Below are positions 1-7,491 of a stretch of DNA of 21,706 nt, piece by piece (position 1 is the stretch's first letter; each line of letters begins with the position of its first letter). The stretch lies in the NCBI GenBank assembly GCA_046597185.1, contig JBKJLF010000030.1, positions 1-21,706 on the forward strand, given 5' to 3'. The notes under the pieces were generated by a model. It did not search any database, had not been told where the DNA came from, and saw only the letters and a list, made by a program, of their open reading frames with translations. This DNA is from CAMBDR01 sp046597185 (GTDB lineage: Bacteria > Pseudomonadota > Gammaproteobacteria > Burkholderiales > Burkholderiaceae_D). The position numbers and the translations under genes were made by a program.

Positions 1-56
1 CCCTGTTTCCCGTTTAACTGCATCCATGAACAAGATGCATGCACCAAAACCCGCCT

Positions 57-85
57 ATTGTAGCGGCAAGCGCAGCAAACAACAA
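57..85 (-). promoter_or_regulatory. putative sigma-70 promoter for a gene running off the left edge
   Basis: On the minus strand a -35-like TTGTTG (85-80) and a -10 TACAAT (62-57, 5 of 6 consensus bases) are separated by 17 bp. Transcription would start near position 49. An ATG at 27 (minus) opens a frame reading MDAVKRETG before the window ends, so a further minus-strand gene may begin here. Only nine codons are visible and there is no clear ribosome binding site, so no product can be named. Confidence 0.3.
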
Positions 86-98
86 GTTGATTTCATCC

Positions 99-767
99 TC
101 AACCGAGCACCCCGGCCATTTCATCCCATAGCGTGGTAGGCGTTTCAGGCATCAAACCCAAGCCCCACAAATCCCAATTTTTACCTTCATTCACACGCAC
201 TTCGGCAAAACCCGCATCCAGTAATGCTTCGCCCAGTGTGGTTGCCGTGAAACCAGAACGATGCGCCATAAAATGCAAACCCTGTTTCAAGGAAGCCTGA
301 TGCCCGAAGATCATATCCAGTGGCGTGATCACGCCCACTTCGGCCTGATACAGCGGGCGATTCAGGTTATCGGCCAAAATATGTTTGGCAATGGCGCGCA
401 TATCGGGCAAATTCAGCAACAAAAAACCTGTTGGTTTTAAGACACGTAAAAATTCTGCCAGTGCCAACGGCACTTCATAGCTGTTTAAATGTTCCAAATT
501 ATGTGAAGACCAAATGGCATCGGCGCAGGCATCGGGCAAGACGCTTAAATCGGTCATGCTGACGACAATATCGGGATTGACGTTGGGGTCAATATCGAGC
601 CGGACTTCTTTCCACTTGGCTTGCCGAAAACAAATCGGCAAGCGCTGATAATTGGCGCGACCACAGCCAACATGCAATAAAAGGTGGGTTGGCGCAGTGA
701 CTACCTCAGTGACTGCCTCAGTGACTAACTCAGTGACTAACTCAGGGGCATCGATTACAGGATTCAT
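99..767 (-). CDS. class I SAM-dependent methyltransferase, probably of glycan biosynthesis
   Basis: A 222-residue protein with a class I Rossmann methyltransferase fold. Motif I is LLLHVGCG near residues 29-36, an acidic strand-2 end is seen in VRLDID, and the post-II segment IWSSHNLEHL resembles the Methyltransf_11 group common in polysaccharide clusters. Further on, FMAHRSGFT is typical of the same group. The start codon overlaps the stop of the upstream glycosyltransferase as ATGA (764-767), so translation is probably coupled. The acceptor is unknown; by context it could methylate a sugar or end-cap a glycan chain. The N-terminus before motif I is low complexity: residues 10-24 are a VTE-rich stretch encoded by four 12-bp repeats, unlikely to be part of the fold. 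No transmembrane segment is seen. Family assignment is solid; the substrate is not predictable. Confidence 0.8.
   Translation of the reverse strand: MNPVIDAPELVTELVTEAVTEVVTAPTHLLLHVGCGRANYQRLPICFRQAKWKEVRLDIDPNVNPDIVVSMTDLSVLPDACADAIWSSHNLEHLNSYEVPLALAEFLRVLKPTGFLLLNLPDMRAIAKHILADNLNRPLYQAEVGVITPLDMIFGHQASLKQGLHFMAHRSGFTATTLGEALLDAGFAEVRVNEGKNWDLWGLGLMPETPTTLWDEMAGVLG
695..742. repeat. 12-bp tandem repeat, four copies, in frame
   Basis: Four consecutive 12-bp units beginning CAGTGACT lie at 695-706, 707-718, 719-730 and 731-742; the last two are identical and a partial fifth unit follows. They encode a four-residue repeat of the type VTE(L/A/V) at the N-terminus of the methyltransferase. 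Because the unit is a multiple of three, copy-number change would keep the frame. Confidence 0.9.
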
Positions 768-3154
768 GATTCTTCTCTGGTTTCATTACTAACAAGATCG
801 GCCAAACGTGGAGCGCGTCGCCGTGGCGGCAAGGCCAAACCACTAAAAACATGGCTGTGCGGGTCCAAATTCAAACTGGGGTGATATGCCGGATCATGCA
901 ACAAAACATGGCCCCAGCGCAGCCGCAACTGTTCAATTTCACGCTGCGCGCGGGCGCGCTTTTGCGGCGTGTCTTCCTGACCACGGCTGGCAGACTCGGC
1001 ATGCAATAATTTGGCATGCGGCGTCCAGATAATCGCCTGACCGCGTGCGCGCAGGCGCAAGCACAAATCAACATCGTTAAACGCCACCGGGAAAGCATGC
1101 TCATCCATGCCGCCCAATGCCAGATAATCGGCCCGGCGCATGAGCAAACAGGCGGCGGTGACACCGCTCACTTGCATGGTCAATTGATTACGCCCGTGAT
1201 CGCCCCAATCGGCATCGGACAGCAAATTGCCATAGTGCGCCGCAACATTACCAACGCCCAGCACAATACCGCCATGTTGCACCATTTGATTAGGCCACAA
1301 TAATTTGGCCCCCACCGCGCCCACATGAGGCTGGATTAAATGGCTCAACATTTCTTGGAGCCAGCCATGATGCAAAGCCTGAATATCATTATTGATCAAC
1401 CCAATAACTTCGCCCTTGGCGGCGGCGACTGCCAGGTTGTTGATCCGCGCAAAATTAAATACGCCTGGTGCCGGTAAAACGGTGATGCCCTGTTTTTGTA
1501 GCTTGCGAAAATAAGTGTGGGTTGCGCTTTCTGATGAACCGTTATCGACGACGATGATTTCCAGATTCGGGTAATCGGTAAATTGCAAAATACTGTCAAT
1601 ACATTGTTTCAACATCGCTGCTTGATCGCGGGTTGGAATAATCAAGCTCACTTGCGGCACCTGATCCGCAGATACCGAATGCGCCAAACGCACCATGCGT
1701 CGGGCACAACATTCTTGATCTTGCGCCGCCATTGGTTGCAACTGCGCGCCCGGCTCCAGCCGCGCCAGCGCGGCAGCCGCTGCATGATGGCGCTCAAGCC
1801 GTTCTGACTCACTCAATGGCGTTTGATAGCGGTATACAACATGGGGCACATGAACAATGGCAGGATGAGCGTGCGCTGGTAATTGCGCCAATAATTGCGC
1901 TAACACCTGCCACGACAAGGCCGCCGCATTGGCAGGAAAGGATTGTGAGCGGGACAAAACCGCTTCGACCAAATCACGTTTCATCAACATCAATTCCAGC
2001 ACATAATCACTAGCCAGAGCGTATTCATAATTCCAGGCGGGCTTAAACCAGGGGCGCAAACTGCCCGCCAAGTCGGTCTCGCTATCCCCGTACACAATGG
2101 CAGCGCTGCCTGCTTGGTGCGTAGCGCACGTCAAGGCATGGGCAGGCAGCGTATCGCCTGCGCGCACGCATGCCAACCACTGCGCACCACTGGCCAAGGC
2201 GGCTTTGAGCGAAGCTTCAAAACCGACCGCTTTTTTGGCGCGTCCGCGCGGGAAAATTTGTACCTCCACGCCCTCTTGCTGCTGCAAACTTTGCACCGTT
2301 ACACCGATCAAATCGGCTGCGCCACTGATGACAAGCGCAACCCGGGGAAGTTCGGCGGTCGAATCCGGCAGATCGGGTGGAAATTGTTGCGCCCAGCCTG
2401 GATAATGATCCCATCCCACGCTGTGCGGAATAAATTTTTGATAACTTTGCAATACGTTACGCAACAAGGAGAACTCTGAACCATCCGGGACCAAGGTTTG
2501 AATCGGGTCGAGGTTGCAACACACCTGCACCGGGCTGCCAGTCAGTGGCAAACCAGACTCATCGACCACCGCCACTTCATGCAGCGCACCATCGGCCAAA
2601 ATCAAAGGTAAATCCAAAACAAAGCCGTGCTTACCCAATTGTTGCGCCCGTAGGGCCGGGTGTTCCAAATTTGCCAGTGACTGCGCGACGGGTTTGCCCG
2701 CAATCAATGCGCTTAGCGTGAGCTGTTTGGTCGGCTGCAATGGATCAATTACCCAACCATGCAAACGCAAACCGCCATCACCAAATACCAGGCTCAAGGC
2801 CTCCCGTGGTGGAGGTGGTGCTGCGGAGTCACCCAACTGCAAACTGCCAGACAAGACAAAGTCGATATTGGCAATGCGCGCGGCGAGCAGTCCTTCCCGC
2901 TTACCTTGCCCCAGGTCGATCACAAAACCATGGCAAACATCCGCGCACGATTCATTAATCGCACTCACACCAGCTCGTGCCACGTCCGCCACCACGGTGC
3001 CAAAGGGCAAACCATTCAAACAGGCTTCGACCACCACCCGCGCCTGTGGCTGCTGCGAATTGAAGGCCCATCCATAGGCCAAATGACCATGAATTCCTTC
3101 CAACCTGCCTTGCCAATTGGTCGGCTTGGCCTTGCGCTGTGCTTGAGTTGCCAT
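764..3154 (-). CDS. modular family 2 glycosyltransferase
   Basis: A protein of about 796 residues. The C-terminal half is a GT-A fold family 2 glycosyltransferase: VSLIIPTRDQ from residue 502, the nucleotide-sugar aspartate VVDNGS, the DXD-like INND at 587-590, a GVTAACLLMRR segment, and FNDVDLCLRLRARG with the probable catalytic acid; HAESASRG follows. This is the RfbC-like/rhamnosyltransferase type used for O-antigen and other surface glycans. The N-terminal half holds two beta-rich modules (about residues 14-85 and 122-210), each with a GW(A/V) and a HGFV(I/L)DL core, of the kind that precedes many surface glycosyltransferases. The frame extends upstream to an ATG at 3193, overlapping the previous gene by 22 bp, but I prefer ATG 3154: it is preceded by AGGGA and lies 17 bp past the previous stop, and the extra residues look non-coding. 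It is coupled to the methyltransferase by an ATGA overlap. Sugar specificity is unknown. Confidence 0.85.
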   Translation of the reverse strand: MATQAQRKAKPTNWQGRLEGIHGHLAYGWAFNSQQPQARVVVEACLNGLPFGTVVADVARAGVSAINESCADVCHGFVIDLGQGKREGLLAARIANIDFVLSGSLQLGDSAAPPPPREALSLVFGDGGLRLHGWVIDPLQPTKQLTLSALIAGKPVAQSLANLEHPALRAQQLGKHGFVLDLPLILADGALHEVAVVDESGLPLTGSPVQVCCNLDPIQTLVPDGSEFSLLRNVLQSYQKFIPHSVGWDHYPGWAQQFPPDLPDSTAELPRVALVISGAADLIGVTVQSLQQQEGVEVQIFPRGRAKKAVGFEASLKAALASGAQWLACVRAGDTLPAHALTCATHQAGSAAIVYGDSETDLAGSLRPWFKPAWNYEYALASDYVLELMLMKRDLVEAVLSRSQSFPANAAALSWQVLAQLLAQLPAHAHPAIVHVPHVVYRYQTPLSESERLERHHAAAAALARLEPGAQLQPMAAQDQECCARRMVRLAHSVSADQVPQVSLIIPTRDQAAMLKQCIDSILQFTDYPNLEIIVVDNGSSESATHTYFRKLQKQGITVLPAPGVFNFARINNLAVAAAKGEVIGLINNDIQALHHGWLQEMLSHLIQPHVGAVGAKLLWPNQMVQHGGIVLGVGNVAAHYGNLLSDADWGDHGRNQLTMQVSGVTAACLLMRRADYLALGGMDEHAFPVAFNDVDLCLRLRARGQAIIWTPHAKLLHAESASRGQEDTPQKRARAQREIEQLRLRWGHVLLHDPAYHPSLNLDPHSHVFSGLALPPRRRAPRLADLVSNETREES

Positions 3155-3171
3155 GAATCCCTGTTTTTCTT

Positions 3172-5190
3172 TCAAATAAGCGCAGGTGCGCATTGTTTCG
3201 TGTTATTAATCAATTGTTCCAGGCAGTCGGCGATATCAAAGCCATCGCTCACCTCATAATACGGTAAATCCGCATGTTTCCATTTGCCGGGTTCTGCCAA
3301 TACGCCGATGCAGGCGCATAAACCGATCAAAGTAAGATCAGAAAGCAAGGGGTTGACAGCCGAATTATGCGGTAAATGATCAACCACACCGGTATGCCAC
3401 AGCGCTTCGGTAATATCGCCGCAAATTAAAAGCCGCAAACTGATCTCGCTTTGACTCGCCAGATAGCGGGCCAAAGCCAGAACAGGCACGGCCATGGGCG
3501 AGTCGGCGTCAAACTGCCAGACCGCCAAACGCGGACATTGCGCAGGCAAACTGGCGGGCATAAATTGCTGCGGGGCCAGTTCTTGCGCTTGCAACCAGGC
3601 CTTGGCTGGTGCAGGCGCAGATGCAAGAATGGATTGCTGTTCAATACTGGCACGGTAAGCCTGGCGCACAGCAGACAAACCATCTTTGATGATGAATTTC
3701 TCGTAATCAGGATAAAAATCAGGGTAGCGTGCCGTCAAAACTACGCGATTTTGCCGCACCCGTAATACCTTTTCCACACCAAATGAAACCCCGCCAATAT
3801 GGGCAACAAATACCTGGCTTGCCAGGTGATGGCGATAACCGACCGCACTGGCGCGCAAGCACCAATCGACTTCTTCGCCATAACCACGACCAAAAGCGGC
3901 ACCATCGAGTGCGCCAATTTCTTGTATTACGCTGCACCGCAACATCATGGTGAAACCACAGCACACCGGGATGTCGATATCGGGCAAGGCCAAAGCGGCG
4001 GCAACCTGATTAAGCGCGGTCAACTGCGCCATATTCGGCGCGTTTGCCGCCTGCGCAATGCGCGGGAAGCTACTGATCTCGCCATTATTTGACCATGGCG
4101 TCACCGAAGCCAAGTCCGCTGCCGCATACAGGCTATCGCGCAAACGGTCGATCCACGCTCCCTGCACCAGGGTGTCGGCATTGAGCAAAACCACATCATT
4201 GTTTTGCACTTGCTGCAAACCACGGTTAACACTTTCAACAAAACCAAGATTGTGTCGATTGCGCAGCAAGATGCATTGCTCGCGCTGTGCCAATTGATCC
4301 AACCAGGCCGATAAGGCACGTTCCGGGCTGGCGTCATCGACCACGATCAGGCGCGCCGGGCATTGATTTTCGGCCATGCTTTGTAGCACGCTCATCAGGC
4401 AAGCTTGCACCTCGGGCATGCCACGATACACGGGCACAATGATATCCACACCCGGTGGCGGCTTGGGCAAGTTAACAGACTTAGCAGACTTAGCAGACTT
4501 GGCAGGTTTGCCAGGGTCGCCAGCTTTGGCGTGTTTGAGCGTATCAGGGAAAATCAAAGGCGAGCCTTGGAATAAGCCGCCATCTTGCAGAATCAGTGAA
4601 AAAATCCGCCCTTGAGCCGGGCGCGGCAGCATCAGGGTGCCTTGATTGAGCACGGCCACCGTGGTATTGCCATACTCATCGGTCAGCGTGATATCGGCAC
4701 TAATCGGCGCGCCATTCAAAGCAAACACCTGACCACAGATACGCTCATCATCCAACCAGCAAGCAGCGATGGTGCCTGCACCCGCTTGTTGCAGCAAGCC
4801 CAGCAATGAGGCTTCATTACCAGCTTGACAGCGCCCTGGCAACAACACAGCACCCAACTCACGCACTTTTTGATGCGCTTGTATTTGCAGCCAATAGCTC
4901 AATAAGGCCTCTTGCAAGCTGGCGTCTTGCGGGTCACGCATCCAGGCTTGATACCACGCTTTGGCAGCCAAAGAAGGGTGGCAGCCTTGTAGCAACTTGG
5001 CCCGTAAGATGGCGGGTAAGCTGGATTTTCGAGCAGAACGGCACACCGCCTCCACCGCCCACAAGGCGTCGGCATGCCAACCCGCCTGCAATGCAGCGAG
5101 CGCATGGCTGAGTAAGGCTTCCTGCCGCCCGGCAGAACCACACCACGAATAAAAAGGAAAGGGGGCCGTAGCCCCCTCAACATGCTTCAT
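3172..5190 (-). CDS. family 2 glycosyltransferase with helical N-terminal region
   Basis: A 672-residue protein. A family 2 glycosyltransferase domain spans about residues 246-480: VDIIVPVYRG from residue 248, LIVVDDASPE, the DXD-like LNAD at 336-339, and GYGEEVDWCLRA with the probable catalytic acid. The first 130 residues are Ala/Leu-rich helices resembling TPR-type repeats. A Lys/Ala/Ser/Pro linker with a 9-bp DNA repeat joins the parts, and about 140 residues of unassigned sequence follow the domain. The only upstream in-frame ATG is at 5190, nine bases past the stop of the RTX/DUF4214 gene and without a Shine-Dalgarno sequence. An intrinsic terminator (5151-5177) lies in codons 5-14, so either the real start is a non-ATG codon downstream or initiation and termination compete here. 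It precedes the second glycosyltransferase in the same direction. Confidence 0.8.
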   Translation of the reverse strand: MKHVEGATAPFPFYSWCGSAGRQEALLSHALAALQAGWHADALWAVEAVCRSARKSSLPAILRAKLLQGCHPSLAAKAWYQAWMRDPQDASLQEALLSYWLQIQAHQKVRELGAVLLPGRCQAGNEASLLGLLQQAGAGTIAACWLDDERICGQVFALNGAPISADITLTDEYGNTTVAVLNQGTLMLPRPAQGRIFSLILQDGGLFQGSPLIFPDTLKHAKAGDPGKPAKSAKSAKSVNLPKPPPGVDIIVPVYRGMPEVQACLMSVLQSMAENQCPARLIVVDDASPERALSAWLDQLAQREQCILLRNRHNLGFVESVNRGLQQVQNNDVVLLNADTLVQGAWIDRLRDSLYAAADLASVTPWSNNGEISSFPRIAQAANAPNMAQLTALNQVAAALALPDIDIPVCCGFTMMLRCSVIQEIGALDGAAFGRGYGEEVDWCLRASAVGYRHHLASQVFVAHIGGVSFGVEKVLRVRQNRVVLTARYPDFYPDYEKFIIKDGLSAVRQAYRASIEQQSILASAPAPAKAWLQAQELAPQQFMPASLPAQCPRLAVWQFDADSPMAVPVLALARYLASQSEISLRLLICGDITEALWHTGVVDHLPHNSAVNPLLSDLTLIGLCACIGVLAEPGKWKHADLPYYEVSDGFDIADCLEQLINNTKQCAPALI
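4476..4502. repeat. 9-bp tandem repeat, three copies, in glycosyltransferase linker
   Basis: Units of CAGACTTAG at 4476-4484 and 4485-4493 and CAGACTTGG at 4494-4502. They encode a three-residue Ala/Lys/Ser repeat in the hydrophilic linker just before the glycosyltransferase domain. In-frame length variation would be tolerated. Confidence 0.85.
5151..5177 (-). terminator. intrinsic terminator of the RTX/DUF4214 gene
   Basis: Read on the minus strand, a perfect seven-pair stem AGGGGGC/GCCCCCT (arms at 5177-5171 and 5166-5160) with a four-base loop is followed at once by TTTCCTTTTTATT. It begins 22 bases past the stop of the gene at 5200-6249, the classic Rho-independent position. It also lies within the annotated first codons of the next gene, the glycosyltransferase starting at 5190. 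Confidence 0.8.
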
Positions 5191-5199
5191 GCAGATACT

Positions 5200-6249
5200 T
5201 TAGATAATGTTATTAATAATCATTACCGAACCCACCACCTGTGCTTCTTGATTTGGTGCAGTATGCGTCACATTTTGAATTGCGATATTAGCAAAGTCAG
5301 TAATCAAATCTGCCCTGGTCCTACCATTTGTGATCTGACTCTGCCAGTAAGCCACGCCAGCATCTTCACCAGCACGATTAAAGGTATTTTGATACAGACT
5401 CTGAATAAACGCTGTATCATTCTCGCCAGCGTGCTTGGTCGCAAATTCGGTAGAAGCTGCAAAGAAAGTGGCAACCTGTTTCAGCGTAGCACCCGCTTTA
5501 ACCGCATCAAACCAGTAATCGAGACCGCCTGCTTCCGCATCACGCCCAAATGCGGTGTGATACAAGGTGGCAACCGAACCTTCAACCGAATTCTTGGCAA
5601 ATATCAGCGCATTGCCATTATCCAGTTGAACATATTGGATTTTAGAAATATCGGTGGTTTTGTGCGTCGTCATATTAGTAACAATGGCATGGCCATTATT
5701 TGCCGTGACCGTGTAGTTGGCGGCATTACCCGCCAGCTTGACCACAGCGTAATCACCGCTACCGCCAACAAGGGTACTGTTACCCAAACCAGCTTCAATC
5801 GTATCAACACCACCGCCCGCTTGCACCGAGCTATCGCCACTACCCAAAACAATGCTGGTATTTTTAGCATCGGCAACGATAATCTTGTCATTACCGGCAC
5901 TACCCACCACCACGCGATCAACATGACTTTGATTGCTGGAAGCGGTCGTCACACCATCGCTAATCGTTGAATTCACACCGCCACGGCCTTGGAAAATCAC
6001 CACTGATGCATTGGTGTTAGTCAGATTGGCAGTCACTTTGAAGGCCGATGGATCGACCAATACCACTTCCGCCCCCGCGCCCACCGTGACATTACCATTT
6101 GCACCAGGACGAGCTGCGGTAAAGGTGACCATTGTGTCATTGGTCGTGGTGGTCAAAGCCAAAATATTGGCAATGGTCGCATCCGAAAACACCGTCGGGT
6201 TCGCAACCTGCAACGCCGTCGTTACCGTACTTACATCGCTATCATACAT
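5200..6249 (-). CDS. RTX-like secreted protein with C-terminal DUF4214 domain
   Basis: A 349-residue protein without a Sec signal peptide. The first 110 residues are Thr/Val/Asn-rich. Residues 116-175 carry degenerate calcium-binding RTX-type nonapeptides, such as GSAGNDKI, LGSGDSS, GGGVDTIEAGLGN and LVGGSGD. From about residue 225 a DUF4214 domain has two copies of its core: LYHTAFGRDAEAGGLDYW and LYQNTFNRAGEDAGVAYW. Proteins combining these parts are commonly large secreted or surface proteins exported by type I systems; the hydrophobic tail ending VMIINNII fits an uncleaved C-terminal signal, which is inference. The start is secure: AGGAG lies eight bases before the ATG. A strong terminator follows, so it can form its own high-level transcript. 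Its neighbours are an unknown basic-tailed protein upstream and glycosyltransferases downstream. It is shorter than most RTX proteins. No type I exporter genes lie in the window. Confidence 0.75.
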   Translation of the reverse strand: MYDSDVSTVTTALQVANPTVFSDATIANILALTTTTNDTMVTFTAARPGANGNVTVGAGAEVVLVDPSAFKVTANLTNTNASVVIFQGRGGVNSTISDGVTTASSNQSHVDRVVVGSAGNDKIIVADAKNTSIVLGSGDSSVQAGGGVDTIEAGLGNSTLVGGSGDYAVVKLAGNAANYTVTANNGHAIVTNMTTHKTTDISKIQYVQLDNGNALIFAKNSVEGSVATLYHTAFGRDAEAGGLDYWFDAVKAGATLKQVATFFAASTEFATKHAGENDTAFIQSLYQNTFNRAGEDAGVAYWQSQITNGRTRADLITDFANIAIQNVTHTAPNQEAQVVGSVMIINNII

Positions 6250-6257
6250 AATTGTTT

Positions 6258-6262
6258 CTCCT
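6258..6262 (-). promoter_or_regulatory. ribosome binding site of the RTX/DUF4214 gene
   Basis: Minus-strand AGGAG with an eight-base spacer to the ATG at 6249. It is the strongest Shine-Dalgarno sequence in the left block and fixes this start. Confidence 0.8.
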
Positions 6263-6335
6263 ATCTAAAACGCTCATTCAGGGGCTGGGAAATATCGCCA
6301 AGAGCAATTTCAAGCACTGCCAACTTCGCAGCGTA

Positions 6336-7223
6336 CTAAGTTACTTTTTTTGCTGTTCGTGTGCCAGCTTTTTTACTCTCACCGCCTACCTTACTCTTTT
6401 CAACTGCCACTTCTTTCGTTTTAAAAACCTTGGTTCGACTTGATTCATTCCATGGATTGGCGGCTTTGCCTGCACTCCTGGGTGCGGCACGCAAACTGAG
6501 CGCGGTTAAATGCTCCACCCCGCTGGGGCCGCCCAATGGCATGCCGGAGGCAACCAGCAAAGCAAACCCGCCAGAAAAATAGGCCGAACCTTCAAGTTGA
6601 AATTTTGCGGCATTCGGGCCAACCAGAGCGAACGTGACTTCCGTAATGCGCTTGGCCTCACCTCGTGTCCCACAGAAATTACCGGACTTGGTTAAAGGCA
6701 TGGCTCCCACACCTTCTACCGCAATGCTATAGGCCAGATCAACCCCTTCAGGGCGATCTGGCCACATGATTTGAAAGCCTTCTACCCGGTTCGCGCTATG
6801 CGGGTCACCCAGGGTTTGGCCGGAAACGGCGACCACATCTCCCTTTTTTTCCACATGACCGATAATGGAGATGCCTGTTGCAGGTATTTCAATAGGCTTG
6901 GCGGCATCCACCATATTCGCCGATTGCGCCGAACCCGCCACCGCGTCAAGCGCAATTTGATCGATTTTAATAACCGGTGCAACCCCGGGTTGCGCCATAA
7001 AGCCCGCAACCAGGATTTCTACCGGGCCATCGGTAATGAGCAAGACCAAACAATCTGCGCCATCACGCAGCACCGCACCCTGAGTGCGGGGTGTGCCCAA
7101 TACTTGCATTTTTCCACTGCCATTGGGGCCACGAGATACCGTTAAAGCGTCCGCCCCGGTTTTAGGGTGGCGCAAGATATACATGCCCGGCTGCATAAGA
7201 ATAAGTGAAGTAGAAATTTCCAT
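6336..7223 (-). CDS. protein of unknown function with lysine-rich C-terminal tail
   Basis: A protein of about 295 residues that I do not recognise. The body is beta-rich and Gly/Ala/Val-rich, with no signal peptide or transmembrane segment. The first 35 residues (MEISTSLILMQPGMYI onward) read like a small beta-barrel, and a middle part contains a single Cys in GNFCGTRGE. From about residue 262 the sequence changes to a strongly basic, Lys/Thr/Ser/Ala-rich tail ending KKAGTRTAKKVT, resembling disordered DNA- or polyanion-binding tails. A TTG two codons upstream (7229) is a possible alternative start; ATG 7223 is preferred. No Shine-Dalgarno sequence precedes either. It lies 86 bp upstream of the RTX/DUF4214 gene in the same direction, so the two may be co-transcribed and functionally linked. 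Confidence 0.65.
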   Translation of the reverse strand: MEISTSLILMQPGMYILRHPKTGADALTVSRGPNGSGKMQVLGTPRTQGAVLRDGADCLVLLITDGPVEILVAGFMAQPGVAPVIKIDQIALDAVAGSAQSANMVDAAKPIEIPATGISIIGHVEKKGDVVAVSGQTLGDPHSANRVEGFQIMWPDRPEGVDLAYSIAVEGVGAMPLTKSGNFCGTRGEAKRITEVTFALVGPNAAKFQLEGSAYFSGGFALLVASGMPLGGPSGVEHLTALSLRAAPRSAGKAANPWNESSRTKVFKTKEVAVEKSKVGGESKKAGTRTAKKVT

Positions 7224-7234
7224 GTGCAAAATAT

Positions 7235-7261
7235 ATTATTTACATTAAAAGTTAAATTGTT
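7235..7261 (-). promoter_or_regulatory. weak putative promoter close to the start of the unknown protein gene
   Basis: On the minus strand AATAAT (7240-7235) fits a -10 in 5 of 6 positions, in a very AT-rich stretch. A poor -35 candidate, TTGCAA or its neighbourhood, lies about 19 bp upstream. If real, transcription would start only about five bases before ATG 7223, giving a near-leaderless mRNA, consistent with the missing ribosome binding site. Confidence 0.2.
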
Positions 7262-7476
7262 GCAAGATTTTTTCAGATACTTCTGAAGTCCGCGATGATT
7301 ATCCAGTTGATACCAACAACGAGCAATTCAACTTCTATCGCCAATAGTAAAGATACCCCATTTTTTTAATTACGTCCTCAAAAAACGCAGAAACCACACA
7401 ATTAACCGTGTTATTTTTTGCCCAACTGCGTCAAAAACAACAACCTAATGCTGCACCACAACAAAAATCCACCAAT

Positions 7477-7491
7477 TAGCCGCCACGGCTA
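7477..7491 (-). terminator. small hairpin overlapping the patatin gene stop codon
   Basis: Minus-strand TAGCCG/CGGCTA six-pair stem with a three-base loop; the stop codon forms one end of the stem. A run of five T follows only after about nine more bases, so it is a weak intrinsic-terminator candidate. Confidence 0.3.

Noticed and set aside
2097..3259. Several plus-strand open frames of 70-190 codons opposite the second glycosyltransferase
   Set aside because: They are antisense to a well-supported gene and show no family motif or ribosome binding site; their composition is that of shadow frames.
4308..4315. GCCGATAA on the plus strand, a sigma-28 -10 look-alike
   Set aside because: It lies within a minus-strand gene, with no matching -35 considered and no plus-strand gene downstream.
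5182..5970. 262-codon plus-strand frame opposite the RTX/DUF4214 gene
   Set aside because: The minus-strand gene has a clear domain, ribosome binding site and terminator; the antisense frame has no recognisable feature.
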